Below are positions 44,349-53,332 of a DNA stretch of 64,000 nt, one piece after another. Position 1 is the first letter of the stretch. The number at the start of each line of letters is the position of its first letter. This DNA comes from Faucicola osloensis_B (GTDB taxonomy: Bacteria > Pseudomonadota > Gammaproteobacteria > Pseudomonadales > Moraxellaceae), in contig CAXORL010000004.1 of NCBI GenBank assembly GCA_964211495.1, positions 62,001-126,000 on the forward strand, written 5' to 3'. Under the pieces are notes generated by a model, which did no database searches, was not told the DNA's origin, and saw nothing but the letters and a program-made list of their open reading frames with translations. The position numbers and the translations under genes are program-made.

Positions 44349-45110
44349 TTAGCCGCTTTTTTTAGCGGTTTTGGCGGTGACAGTGGGTTTTCTGACCACC
44401 AAATCACAATGATAATTGTCACAGCGTGCTAATTCTACCAAAATTCCATGGTAGCTCGTATTTTTAATCGGCTGTCCTTGCACCATGTGTGCAACAATGT
44501 CTGAGCCATCTTGCCCAAACCAATTTTGGGTCAGGTGAAACGCTGTTTTGGCATGCTTGATACTGATGTTTTTGACACTGGCATTGTCATAGGCACTGGC
44601 ATAATACCACTGTAACTCGATATACATAGGCGAATCAAGCAAATCAAAATACGGCTCACCGGTTTTGGCAAAACTATATTTACTTGCCAAATTGCTTCGG
44701 TAGTCCAAACTTTGCGTATCAATGGTGATGGGTTGACCCAATAATAACGTCATGGCTTCGGTATCGTGGATACTGACTTTGTTTGCCAGCGTTTGTTGCT
44801 GCCACTCATTGATGGGATAGACCACAGGTGTTGGCTGCGAGGTAGGGTTGATAGACGGATTGGCGGCTGTGGTCGATGCGGTAGTGCTAGCGGTCACACT
44901 GGCACTGCGTTGTGAGGTGATTTGTTTGACCTTATCACAGCCAGTTAAGGTGAGTGCTAGGATAAGCCATCCCCAGCCAAGATTGTCTAGCCAAGTGGGT
45001 TTATTTTGGCTAGCGCCTTTTTGATTAGCGCCTTTTTGGGTAGCGTCTATCGGATATTCTAAGCGGTTTTGACGCGGTAAAAAAAGCGGTTTGCGGGCAA
45101 TTAGCTTCAT
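44349..45110 (-). CDS. putative lipoprotein or anchored protein of unknown function
   Basis: The protein has about 253 residues from the ATG at 45110; an earlier in-frame ATG lies at 45215. An unusually long basic N-terminal region (about 45 residues, including a QKGANQKGASQNK repeat) precedes a hydrophobic stretch WGWLILALTLTGC with a lipobox-like LTGC. A Thr/Ser/Pro-rich linker follows. The C-terminal domain contains two cysteines in ELARCDNYHCDLVVRK. I do not recognise the family. The long n-region argues against a normal lipoprotein signal, so export is uncertain. Confidence 0.65.
   Translation of the reverse strand: MKLIARKPLFLPRQNRLEYPIDATQKGANQKGASQNKPTWLDNLGWGWLILALTLTGCDKVKQITSQRSASVTASTTASTTAANPSINPTSQPTPVVYPINEWQQQTLANKVSIHDTEAMTLLLGQPITIDTQSLDYRSNLASKYSFAKTGEPYFDLLDSPMYIELQWYYASAYDNASVKNISIKHAKTAFHLTQNWFGQDGSDIVAHMVQGQPIKNTSYHGILVELARCDNYHCDLVVRKPTVTAKTAKKSG
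45003..45047. repeat. three tandem 15-bp repeats
   Basis: Units 45003-45017, 45018-45032 and 45033-45047 (WTTTTGRBTAGCGYC) lie inside the preceding gene and encode the repeated QKGAN/QKGAS residues. Confidence 0.8.
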
Positions 45111-45349
45111 TGTGTTTTGTAAACGTGTATTGTATAACGGGTTGGTGTGAATAGCGCATTGTAACAAGGCATTGACAGCAGTTAACAGTACGCTTTTGTT
45201 GTTATTTTTAGCCAAATCGATGAAATGCTACGCTTTACACCCAGTCAGTCAAAATCTAGCCAATCAAAACTCAGCATTGATATAGCAGCCACAGTTATTG
45301 TAAAGTGAGGGGAATTGGTAATTTTACTCATCGTATTATAGGTTTTCCC

Positions 45350-46168
45350 ATGTCATCAATTCCTGATTCAAACGTCCGTTATCATTGCATGGTAATTGGC
45401 AATCCGATTGCCCATAGCAAATCGCCTGATTTGCACCAAGCGTTTGCCAAACAAACTGGCATCACCTTGTCTTACCAACGCCAATATTGTCCCAATGATG
45501 TCGACAGCTTTACTGCTGTGATTGAAGCATTTTTTGCAGGCGGTGGCACAGGGGCAAATGTGACCGTACCTTTTAAAGAGATGGCATTTGCGCTTTGTCA
45601 GCAGCGCGGTGAGCTATCTGAATACGCGCGCTTGGCAGGTGCAGTCAATACCCTTGCTATCAAAGCGGGGAAACTGTATGGCGACAATACCGATGGTCGC
45701 GGTTTGGTGGCGGATTTATTGTCGCAAGGCGTTAGGTTAAAAGACGCAAACGTGGCTATTTTGGGGGCAGGTGGGGCGACTCGTGGCGCGATTTTACCGT
45801 TGCTAGATGCGCAAGTAAAATCGCTGCATATTGCCAATCGCACAGTAGAAAAAGCAGAGAATTTAACCCAATTATTTGATACCGACAAGCTCACCTTTTC
45901 AAGTTTGACGGATTTGCCCAACGATATTGAGGTGATTATCAATGCAACGTCGATAGGTCTGAGCGGTGACACCTTGCCGTTTGCAAAGGATATGATTGTC
46001 GATTTTGCGTATGACATGATGTATGGCAAACCCTCAGCGTTTTTGGACTTTTTTAAGGCGAAACATGCCAAAACCTCGGATGGCTTAGGAATGCTGGTCA
46101 ATCAAGGGGCATTAAGTTTTGCGCTTTGGACGGGTAAACAAGTCGATTTGACGAATTTTCACTTTTAG
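45350..46168 (+). CDS. aroE: shikimate dehydrogenase
   Basis: The 272-residue enzyme reduces 3-dehydroshikimate with NADPH. Signatures are MVIGNPIAHSKSPDLHQAF (substrate), GANVTVPFKEMAF (catalytic lysine in the VPFK segment), the Rossmann VAILGAGGATRGAILPLL, and GLGMLVNQGALSF near the C terminus. The length equals E. coli AroE (272) when starting at the ATG at 45350; a GTG at 45305 lacks a ribosome site. Confidence 0.95.
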   Translation: MSSIPDSNVRYHCMVIGNPIAHSKSPDLHQAFAKQTGITLSYQRQYCPNDVDSFTAVIEAFFAGGGTGANVTVPFKEMAFALCQQRGELSEYARLAGAVNTLAIKAGKLYGDNTDGRGLVADLLSQGVRLKDANVAILGAGGATRGAILPLLDAQVKSLHIANRTVEKAENLTQLFDTDKLTFSSLTDLPNDIEVIINATSIGLSGDTLPFAKDMIVDFAYDMMYGKPSAFLDFFKAKHAKTSDGLGMLVNQGALSFALWTGKQVDLTNFHF

Positions 46169-46273
46169 CTTTCTCATAAAAAAGCAGTCAGCACTCGCCT
46201 ACGCCTTAGATAAACGCTTTAGATAAAATAGACAAAACCAAAATTTGCCCAAAAGAGCGCAAGAACACCCAAT

Positions 46274-46304
46274 AAAAAAAGCCAGTGATAAAACTGGCTT
46301 TTTT
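46274..46304. terminator. terminator between aroE and the YidB-like gene
   Basis: AAGCCAGT (46279-46286) / ACTGGCTT (46293-46300) flanked by A and T runs; bidirectional between convergent genes. Confidence 0.85.
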
Positions 46305-46316
46305 AGTCAGGCTAAT

Positions 46317-47039
46317 TTAGCGATTCGCCTTGCCTAATTGCGCCAAAATATCACTAATTTCATTATTGGCTTGGCTTTCGGTTTGGGTGTCACCATGTGG
46401 TGTCAAGTTGTCAAATAGCTGTGGTAAAAGCTCCGCCATACTTTGACGGACTTCGCTTTGGTCGACACCAGTTTGTGCCGCAACTTGCGCCAACTCATTA
46501 TTATCAAATAGCTGATTGATATCATTGGCATCCAGCGGTTGGTTTGACTGGTCCGCACTCATCCAAGAGTTAGCTTGATGCCCAAATCCCATATTTTGGA
46601 TTTTATTAAAAGCGCCTGATAGACCCCCATTACGCTGAATAAACATCAACGCGATTGGCAACAAAGCCGCCATTAACATACCTTTACCCCCAAAGCCACT
46701 TTGACTTTGCGGAAATTGGTTCATACCCATGTTATTGCCCATGCCACTACCTAGACTACCGCCCATGCTACCCCCTAGCACGCTACCCAGCACTTGTCCT
46801 AGTACGCCCCCTTGGGACATACCTTGATTTTGGTTCATCGCCATACCGATGATGTCATCCAATCCAAAACCGTTTGATTGGATTTGTGGTTGCTGCACCC
46901 CGCCGCCTAATACATTACCAAAAATATTCCCTAGGCCGCCCATATCTACTTGGTTTTGACCGCCCATTTTGCTTTGGCCCATTTTGCTTTGAATGGCACT
47001 TTGCGCCACTTGTGTTACTAGACTTGTTAATAGACCCAT
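46317..47039 (-). CDS. YidB/DUF937-like protein
   Basis: The 240-residue protein starts MGLLTSLVTQVAQSA and is glycine, methionine and asparagine rich (about 15-125). One possible hydrophobic segment (LMAALLPIALMFIQRNGGL) follows. The C-terminal part (LDANDINQLFDNNELAQVAA to MAELLPQLFDNLTPHG) matches the YidB/DUF937 pattern. Its function is unknown. The second ATG (47039) is chosen, with AAGGGA about 7 bases before it. Confidence 0.75.
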   Translation of the reverse strand: MGLLTSLVTQVAQSAIQSKMGQSKMGGQNQVDMGGLGNIFGNVLGGGVQQPQIQSNGFGLDDIIGMAMNQNQGMSQGGVLGQVLGSVLGGSMGGSLGSGMGNNMGMNQFPQSQSGFGGKGMLMAALLPIALMFIQRNGGLSGAFNKIQNMGFGHQANSWMSADQSNQPLDANDINQLFDNNELAQVAAQTGVDQSEVRQSMAELLPQLFDNLTPHGDTQTESQANNEISDILAQLGKANR

Positions 47040-47212
47040 GGTCATTCCCTTTTATTTATCTTTTTCAATGATTGTTGTATATCACCAATGATACCGCGCT
47101 GACGCACGCCCATTGCCAACTGCACTTAAGTTCAAGCTAAAATGCGCAGTCGCCTCAACACTTGGTTGATTCAATTGTAGCAATATTGAATATAACTTAT
47201 ATACCATTTTTG

Positions 47213-47734
47213 TTATTGCCCCAGCGTGTTCGCTAGCACCTTAAATTGCCGCCATGTATCGCGATTCACTTGGTCTTGCCAAATGGTTACACTGATTTTA
47301 GTTGACGCTGATTCTATCAACTCAAACGTTAAAATCACTAGGCATCCCATATCAGCTATGCCCAGCAAATTTGCCTGCCACACCGCTTGCTTACCCTGTT
47401 TAGGTACTTTGATAACCCCACGTACCCACTGGATTTGCCAAGTTAAAAAATCAAAGTTGTCATAAGGTAAGGTTTGATTGTTAGTTTGCGATTTAGCCTG
47501 TAACGATGAAATAGCCAATAAGTGACAACTAGAGATTTGCCCGAACCAAAGACTGGCTATCGCGACCATCCCTAGCAAAATTTTGTAGGTAAGCGCCAAA
47601 GGCACCAGGGTTAAAATGCCAACTACCCCCCATAAACAAGCCCCCCAAAGCAGTTTTTTATTCACACTGGGTTTGAGCGTGGCATCAATATCAAGAAATG
47701 AGGTGTTATGACGCGATAAGTAGCGCTCGTTCAT
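47213..47734 (-). CDS. CptA/YgfX-like membrane protein
   Basis: The 173-residue protein has two hydrophobic segments (LWGVVGILTLVPLALTY and ILLGMVAIASLWF). A C-terminal domain ends ISVTIWQDQVNRDTWRQFKVLA, close in pattern to the end of E. coli YgfX/CptA. It follows sdhE with a 9-bp gap, as in the E. coli sdhE-cptA pair. The name rests on synteny plus this end motif, and the overall match is weak. Confidence 0.65.
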   Translation of the reverse strand: MNERYLSRHNTSFLDIDATLKPSVNKKLLWGACLWGVVGILTLVPLALTYKILLGMVAIASLWFGQISSCHLLAISSLQAKSQTNNQTLPYDNFDFLTWQIQWVRGVIKVPKQGKQAVWQANLLGIADMGCLVILTFELIESASTKISVTIWQDQVNRDTWRQFKVLANTLGQ

Positions 47735-47743
47735 CTAAGTCAA

Positions 47744-48010
47744 TTAAGAAGAAGTTTTTAATGATTTGAGCTTGGCTATCAAATCAGCAAATTCTGGCTT
47801 GGTCGGCTGATTGTGTAAAAACCAGTCCAACAAATCAGGATCTTCTTCTTTCACCAATTCTGCAAAAATTTGCTGTTCCTGTGAGTCGGCTTGTAGATAG
47901 TGCGCTCTCACATACGGGTCAAAATAATAATCGAGTTCTTTTAGACCGCGTCTGGCGCGATAGATGACTTTGCGCTGCTCTAATGTAGGTTCTGGCTGGT
48001 TGTCACTCAT
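47744..48010 (-). CDS. sdhE: succinate dehydrogenase assembly factor SdhE
   Basis: This 88-residue protein has the RGxxE signature RRGLKELDYYFDPYV (about 20-34), and LLDWFLHNQPTKPEF. SdhE helps FAD attach to flavoprotein subunits such as SdhA and FrdA. Length matches E. coli SdhE (88). Confidence 0.9.
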   Translation of the reverse strand: MSDNQPEPTLEQRKVIYRARRGLKELDYYFDPYVRAHYLQADSQEQQIFAELVKEEDPDLLDWFLHNQPTKPEFADLIAKLKSLKTSS

Positions 48011-48057
48011 GATAAATCCTTGTCGTTGCGCGTTAAATTGATGTATTTTTTAAATTT

Positions 48058-48939
48058 TTATAAAGCTTTTGCCTGTTGCGTCGCTTGCCACATTGCAAGC
48101 CCTGCTTTAGTCGCTGCTACATTATGGGTGCGCAATATACACGCCCCTTGCTGCACAGCAAATAGCCCGGCGACCATACTAGCAACATCTCTATCGGTAG
48201 GGTCATGGGGTAGATTGGCTGACTTAAGGACTTCCCTAACAAAGCGCTTACGGGATAATGCCACCATGACAGGTAAGTTAAACCTATGCAACCGATAAAA
48301 TTCATTTAGCCATGCCAGATTTTGCTCGGCGTTTTTGGCAAAGCCAAACCCTGGGTCAATGATAAGATTGTCACGTCTGACCCCACCCGCCATAACCTCA
48401 TCAATGCGCTGCTGTAACTCGCTAATAACATCGCTATATAAGTCTTGATAATCATCTAGCTGATTCATGGTCGTTGGCTCACCGCGCATGTGCATGAGCA
48501 TGACAGGTATATCAAGTTTGGCAGCGGTAGTAATGGCATCGGGGCGCGTCAAGGCTCGTACATCATTCCAAATTTCGGCACCGACTTGACTGGCTAGGGT
48601 TATCACGGTCGGGCTACTGGTATCAACCGATACCCACACTTGCTCACCAAAGTTATGATTAATCGCTTCAACGACTTTAATAACGCGGTCAATTTCTTCT
48701 TGCTCGCTCACAGGACTGGCATTTGGGCGAGTAGATTCACCACCCACATCAATAATCGTCGCCCCGTCTTTGATCATCTGCTCAGTATGACGCAAGCCTT
48801 GATCAATATGATTATATTGACCGCCATCAGAAAATGAGTCTGGGGTGACATTTAAAATACCCATGATATGAGGATAAGATAAATCGAGCGTTTGATTATG
48901 ATAATGAATGGCAAAGTTGGGAATGGGCTGTAACTGCAT
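48058..48939 (-). CDS. folP: dihydropteroate synthase
   Basis: The 293-residue TIM-barrel enzyme joins p-aminobenzoate to the pterin in folate synthesis. Signatures are IMGILNVTPDSFSDGG, GATIIDVGGESTRPNA, the LIIDPGFGFAKN segment and ALSRKRFV. pabC, which makes its substrate, is about 4 kb away in the same window. The start is ambiguous between the ATG at 48939 and a GTG at 48948. Confidence 0.95.
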   Translation of the reverse strand: MQLQPIPNFAIHYHNQTLDLSYPHIMGILNVTPDSFSDGGQYNHIDQGLRHTEQMIKDGATIIDVGGESTRPNASPVSEQEEIDRVIKVVEAINHNFGEQVWVSVDTSSPTVITLASQVGAEIWNDVRALTRPDAITTAAKLDIPVMLMHMRGEPTTMNQLDDYQDLYSDVISELQQRIDEVMAGGVRRDNLIIDPGFGFAKNAEQNLAWLNEFYRLHRFNLPVMVALSRKRFVREVLKSANLPHDPTDRDVASMVAGLFAVQQGACILRTHNVAATKAGLAMWQATQQAKAL

Positions 48940-48984
48940 GATGTCCACAATAATGGCTAAAACTTTTTACTATTTTAAGTGAAA

Positions 48985-49018
48985 AACAAAAAAACCGCTA
49001 TCAAGTTGGTAGCGGTTT
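48985..49018 (-). terminator. terminator after ftsH
   Basis: AAACCGCTA (near 48992) / TAGCGGTTT (49010-49018), with a T run on the minus strand. It separates ftsH from folP. Confidence 0.75.
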
Positions 49019-49043
49019 CTGGGTAACTCATATCATGGATAGT

Positions 49044-50966
49044 TTACATTGCAGGTAACGGCGGCGGGGTTAAGCCTGACCCACTTGACGGTGGATTGCT
49101 TGGTTTATCAAAATTTACTCTAACAGGCTCTTGATAAACTTTAGGCTCGCGTGGTGGAATACCCGCCATAATGTCTTGCAATTGATCACGGTCAATAGTT
49201 TCCCATTTCATTAACGCATCGACCATGGCATGCATTTTGTCCGCATTACCTTCAATTAATGCACGTGCGATATCATACTGCGCTTCTAGGATACGACGAA
49301 CTTCGTCGTCCACTTTTTGCTGAGTCGCTTCTGAGATAGTACGAGAGGAGGCACCAAAGTAACCTTGATTTTCATCTTCTTCATACACCATCACGCCCAT
49401 AGCATCTGACATACCGTATTTGGTAACCATCGCACGCGCCATTTTGGTAGCACGTTCAAAGTCATTTGACGCACCAGTCGATTGCTGATTAATAAAGACT
49501 TCTTCAGCGATACGACCACCAAACAAAATCGCAATGTCATTTAGCATTTTTGATTTATAAACGCTAGTCTGATCATGCTCTGGCAATTGCCAAGTGACAC
49601 CTAACGCCCAACCACGCGGCATAATAGTGACCTTATGAACAGGGTCGGTACCCGGCAGCATTTCAGCCACTAAGGCATGCCCTGCTTCATGATAAGCCGT
49701 TGCACGGCGCTCTTCTTCACGCAGTACCATCGATTTACGTTCTGGACCCATATAAAGCTTATCTTTGGCTTCTTCAAAGTCATTCATATCAACTGACGCT
49801 TTATTGTTACGTGCAGCAAATAGCGCCGCCTCGTTCACCAAATTCGCTAATTGTGCACCACTAAAACCTGGCGTACCACGCGCCAATGAACGAATATCAA
49901 CGCCAATTGTTGAAGGCAGTTTTTTCATGTGAACACGAAGAATTTGTTCACGGCCTTTGATATCAGGCAGCCCAACTTGCACTTGGCGATCGAAACGACC
50001 TGGGCGCAACAGTGCTTTATCGAGTACATCGACGCGGTTGGTTGCAGCAATCACGATTACCCCATCATTGCCTTCAAAACCATCCATCTCAACCAATAAC
50101 TGGTTTAAAGTTTGTTCACGCTCATCATGACCACCGCCCATGCCTGCGCCGCGATGACGACCAACAGCATCAATCTCATCAATAAAGATGATACAAGGGG
50201 CATTTTTCTTGGCTTGTTCAAACATATCACGCACACGGCTTGCACCAACACCCACAAACATCTCAACAAAGTCAGAACCTGAAATTGAGAAGAATGGTAC
50301 TTTGGCTTCGCCTGCAATCGCTTTGGCAAGCAAGGTTTTACCAGTACCGGGTGGACCTACCATCAACACACCACGTGGAATGGTCGCGCCAAGTTTGGTA
50401 AATTTTTCTGGGTCACGTAAGAAGTCGACAATTTCTGTCACTTCTTGCTTGGCTTCATCACACCCTGCCACATCTGCAAATGTCACTTTGATTTGGTCTT
50501 CTGATAGCATTTTGGCTTTAGATTTACCAAAACTCATCGGACCCATACCGCGACCACCGCCTGCACCACCACCGCTCATATTACGCATGATGAATAAGAA
50601 CAAACCAATAATCAATAGCACTGGGAAGCTTGCAATCAGTAATTGCATCATCACGCCTTGACGTTCAGGGGTGGCACCCTGAACTTCAACATTATGCTTG
50701 ATAAGCTTTGGCATTAGCTCAGTGTCAGTGACTGCAGGACGCACTGTCTCAAAAGTTGAGCCGTTTTTCTTTTCGCCAGAAATTTGCTCACCATCAATTT
50801 TGACACTTTTGACCTGGTCAGTTGCCACCGCAGTGACAAATTGGGAGTAATTGAGCTTATCAGGTTCATTGCGGGTATCAAAATTGCTAAAGACTAGCAC
50901 TAATACCCCTATCACAACTAACCACAATAAGGTATTTTTTACCATGTCGCTCACGTTGTTTTTCAT
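49044..50966 (-). CDS. ftsH: ATP-dependent zinc metalloprotease FtsH
   Basis: The 640-residue inner-membrane AAA+ protease degrades damaged and regulated membrane and cytosolic proteins. Two membrane segments (LLWLVVIGVLVLVFSNF; LLIASFPVLLIIGLFLFIM) flank a short periplasmic domain. The AAA module has VGPPGTGKTLLAKAIAGEA (Walker A) and FIDEIDAVGRHRG (Walker B). The zinc site is TAYHEAGHALV. It is downstream of rlmE on the same strand, as in E. coli. Confidence 0.97.
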   Translation of the reverse strand: MKNNVSDMVKNTLLWLVVIGVLVLVFSNFDTRNEPDKLNYSQFVTAVATDQVKSVKIDGEQISGEKKNGSTFETVRPAVTDTELMPKLIKHNVEVQGATPERQGVMMQLLIASFPVLLIIGLFLFIMRNMSGGGAGGGRGMGPMSFGKSKAKMLSEDQIKVTFADVAGCDEAKQEVTEIVDFLRDPEKFTKLGATIPRGVLMVGPPGTGKTLLAKAIAGEAKVPFFSISGSDFVEMFVGVGASRVRDMFEQAKKNAPCIIFIDEIDAVGRHRGAGMGGGHDEREQTLNQLLVEMDGFEGNDGVIVIAATNRVDVLDKALLRPGRFDRQVQVGLPDIKGREQILRVHMKKLPSTIGVDIRSLARGTPGFSGAQLANLVNEAALFAARNNKASVDMNDFEEAKDKLYMGPERKSMVLREEERRATAYHEAGHALVAEMLPGTDPVHKVTIMPRGWALGVTWQLPEHDQTSVYKSKMLNDIAILFGGRIAEEVFINQQSTGASNDFERATKMARAMVTKYGMSDAMGVMVYEEDENQGYFGASSRTISEATQQKVDDEVRRILEAQYDIARALIEGNADKMHAMVDALMKWETIDRDQLQDIMAGIPPREPKVYQEPVRVNFDKPSNPPSSGSGLTPPPLPAM

Positions 50967-51188
50967 CCTTCGCGTTAGGGGGTTGATTAAAAAGTGGGGT
51001 TAAATCAAAATGTTTACCAAAGATAGGTAGATGTTTCACCAAAAATGAACGTTACATTAATCTTTCAATATAGCATGATATATGGATTTACCTTAACATT
51101 ATCAAGCGAATTCTCTGTTATTTTCTAGTAAAAACATATTACCAATTTTTATCCAGTCAACTTCACGGATACACTGAAGCAAATTTGC

Positions 51189-51821
51189 TTATTTGGTAGC
51201 AATCCAATACATTTCTTTTGAGCGCGCGCGTGACGCTGCAGGCTTGATACTACGCACTTTACTAAAACGCTGCTGCATATTTTTTCGTAAGGCATCAGAG
51301 CCTTCACCTTGGAATACCTTAATCACTAAGGTACCACCTTCAGGGAGCACCTGCTCAGCAAAGTCCATGGCAAGCTCACACAGATAGATCATGCGTGGCT
51401 GATCGACTGCAGAAAACCCTGAGGTATTAGGCGCCATATCAGACAGCACCACTTCCACTTTTTTGTCGGCGACTTCTGCCATGATGTTGTCAAACACTGC
51501 TTGCTCACGAAAATCGCCTTGAATAAAGGTCACGTTCTCTAACGTATCCATCGGCAAGATGTCTGAGGCAATAAGCTTGCCAGTGTCACCGACTAGCTTG
51601 CCAGCAACTTGTGACCAGCTGCCTGGCGCAGAACCCAAATCGACCACCGTCATGCCTTTTTTAATCAGCTGCAGTTTTTCGTTGATTTCTAGCAATTTGT
51701 AAGCCGCTCTTGCCCGATAGCCATCGCGCTGGGCAAGTTTGACATAGTGGTCGTCAATGTGCTCTTTCATCCACGCACGGCTACTTTTGGACAATTTTTT
51801 GTTGGTAATACGCGTTGCCAT
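51189..51821 (-). CDS. rlmE: 23S rRNA 2'-O-methyltransferase
   Basis: The 210-residue RlmE/FtsJ enzyme methylates U2552 of 23S rRNA. It shows VVDLGSAPGSWSQVAGKL (SAM loop), LSDMAPNTSGFSAVD, and GTLVIKVFQGEG. It lies about 220 bp upstream of ftsH and diverges from yhbY, as in E. coli. Confidence 0.95.
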   Translation of the reverse strand: MATRITNKKLSKSSRAWMKEHIDDHYVKLAQRDGYRARAAYKLLEINEKLQLIKKGMTVVDLGSAPGSWSQVAGKLVGDTGKLIASDILPMDTLENVTFIQGDFREQAVFDNIMAEVADKKVEVVLSDMAPNTSGFSAVDQPRMIYLCELAMDFAEQVLPEGGTLVIKVFQGEGSDALRKNMQQRFSKVRSIKPAASRARSKEMYWIATK

Positions 51822-52150
51822 AATTCTCTACAAACTACCCTTTATATATAGTTTAAAAATTCTTCACTTGGGATTTGGCTAAAAAACCCAAAGCCATCCT
51901 AGAATGACCATCGGTAAATTTGACAATCTCAAGACTTAAGGCTGTTATTTTAGCATATTTCACCCAGTTAGCTTGTGTTAACTCATGGATTGGCTATTGA
52001 TTTTTTTAATCCAGTGATTTTTGTAGATTGATAAGTCATGGCAGTTTTTTTGCCTATGTGTTTTTGCCTATGTATTGCCCATAATTTATTAGGCAAAATG
52101 ATTAATATGGTATAATGTTAGCTAATTTTTTTATAGGTCAATTGACAGTT
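51822..52150. other. intergenic region between rlmE and yhbY
   Basis: About 329 bp with no gene seen. It contains a 14-bp direct repeat (52047-52060 and 52061-52074) and an extended -10 promoter element for yhbY (TGGTATAAT ending at 52116). The remainder is A+T-rich and unremarkable. Confidence 0.5.
52108..52116 (+). promoter_or_regulatory. extended -10 promoter element of yhbY
   Basis: TGGTATAAT (52108-52116) fits TGnTATAAT. The -35 is weak, as is common with extended -10 promoters. The start of transcription would be roughly 27 bp before the yhbY ATG. Confidence 0.5.
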
Positions 52151-52468
52151 ATGGCAAATTCAAGCTTATCAAATGCTGATATCAAACATTTAAAAGGCAT
52201 CGGTCACCAGCTGAACCCGGTGGTAATGATTGGGGGTCAAGGCGTTACCCCAACCGTTATTGAAGAAATTGGGCGCGCACTGACCGATCATGAGCTGATT
52301 AAAGTAAAAATCCCAGCCGGTAGCAAAGCAGATCGTGACGCTGTGGCAAATGCGATTGCTGAAGCCACCGATGCGATTTTGGTCACCAGTATCGGTCGTA
52401 TGGTATTATTATTGCGTCGCAATCCAGAAGCCAATCCTAAGTTATCAAACTTGGTACGTTTTGGCTAA
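52151..52468 (+). CDS. yhbY: CRM-domain RNA-binding protein YhbY
   Basis: The 105-residue protein has the CRM fold seen in YhbY: LKGIGHQLNPVVMIGGQGVT, the IGRALTDHELIKVKIPAGSK segment, and DAILVTSIGRMVLLLRRN. YhbY binds pre-50S ribosomal particles. The ATG at 52151 is chosen over the in-frame 52115, giving the expected short N terminus. Confidence 0.9.
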   Translation: MANSSLSNADIKHLKGIGHQLNPVVMIGGQGVTPTVIEEIGRALTDHELIKVKIPAGSKADRDAVANAIAEATDAILVTSIGRMVLLLRRNPEANPKLSNLVRFG

Positions 52469-52475
52469 GGCTACA

Positions 52476-53246
52476 ATGGATACGTTACAGGGTGTGACAT
52501 TCGCACTGACGAGCACGGTTGAACCACTCACCGTATCGGCAACACTGGACTACCGGCTCTCAGTACATGTGGTCGCTGATAGTAAATTTTTAACGCTCTT
52601 ATTTGATGCTGCCCATCCCAAGATTGATGATAGTCAAACCGCTCTGCAAGCTGGTCTATGGGCAAATTTTCCGACATTTAGCCCATTGGCACTTGAACAT
52701 GTGATGCGCCAAGATTATTTATGGCAAGCAGATTGTTTTGAGTGTTTTATTGCCAAAGATAACCAAGCGGGTAGCCCGTATCTTGAGGTCAATTTGGCGA
52801 CCAATGGTGAGTTTAATCTTTATTATTTTGACAGCTATCGGACACCGAATGCATTACCCCCTCGGCGCTTGCCTATCACAGCGCTGACTTATGGTGAGGA
52901 TATCAATTTTTTTAGTCAAGCCGTTACACAAGATAGCGAGCTTCCGCTTGTTTTTTGGTGTTCTGCAAGTCCAATGCTCCTCACCCATGTACGATCGGTA
53001 GAGCAGCAATATGGGTTTAGCACTGGTACTTTTCGTGTCGGTATGACATTTGCCAAATCAGCATTAGACAAGTTGGTTGGTGCAAATGGTAATTATGCGC
53101 TAAATCCAACGCGTGTGATTCAGCAACCGCCAGACAATGGATTAGCAAAAAACTTAGCTCCAACCGTCGATGAAATGAGTTATTGGGCCATACAGCATGC
53201 ACAACCAGCGGACTTTCATAACAAGGCACACTGGACACACAGCTAA
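52476..53246 (+). CDS. DOMON-like domain protein
   Basis: The 256-residue protein shows a DOMON-like beta-sandwich pattern: VEPLTVSATLDYRLSVHVVAD, then WQADCFECFIAKDNQAGSPYL with LEVNLATNGEFNLYYFDSYR. It lacks a signal peptide. Some families with this fold bind haem or sugars; its role is unknown. It starts 7 bp after yhbY, with an AAGG site that overlaps the yhbY end, so it is likely co-transcribed. A 303-residue reading from 52335 would overlap yhbY and is rejected. Confidence 0.75.
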   Translation: MDTLQGVTFALTSTVEPLTVSATLDYRLSVHVVADSKFLTLLFDAAHPKIDDSQTALQAGLWANFPTFSPLALEHVMRQDYLWQADCFECFIAKDNQAGSPYLEVNLATNGEFNLYYFDSYRTPNALPPRRLPITALTYGEDINFFSQAVTQDSELPLVFWCSASPMLLTHVRSVEQQYGFSTGTFRVGMTFAKSALDKLVGANGNYALNPTRVIQQPPDNGLAKNLAPTVDEMSYWAIQHAQPADFHNKAHWTHS

Positions 53247-53282
53247 ATTATGATGGTTTTAAACCATAGCATAGCGAAAAAT

Positions 53283-53312
53283 AAAAAACTGGCTTATAAG
53301 CCAGTTTTTTTT
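53283..53312. terminator. terminator between the DOMON-like and M23 genes
   Basis: AAAAAACTGGCTTATAAGCC-type perfect stem (53283-53310) with a four-base loop and T run; bidirectional. Confidence 0.85.
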
Positions 53313-53332
53313 ATATCCAGATACTGTCACGA

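Noticed and set aside
45598..46101. Minus-strand frame of 167 codons inside aroE
   Set aside because: It is antisense to conserved shikimate dehydrogenase motifs.
52335..52475. Long N-terminal extension of the DOMON-like gene
   Set aside because: It overlaps yhbY in another frame; the ATG at 52476 has a ribosome site.
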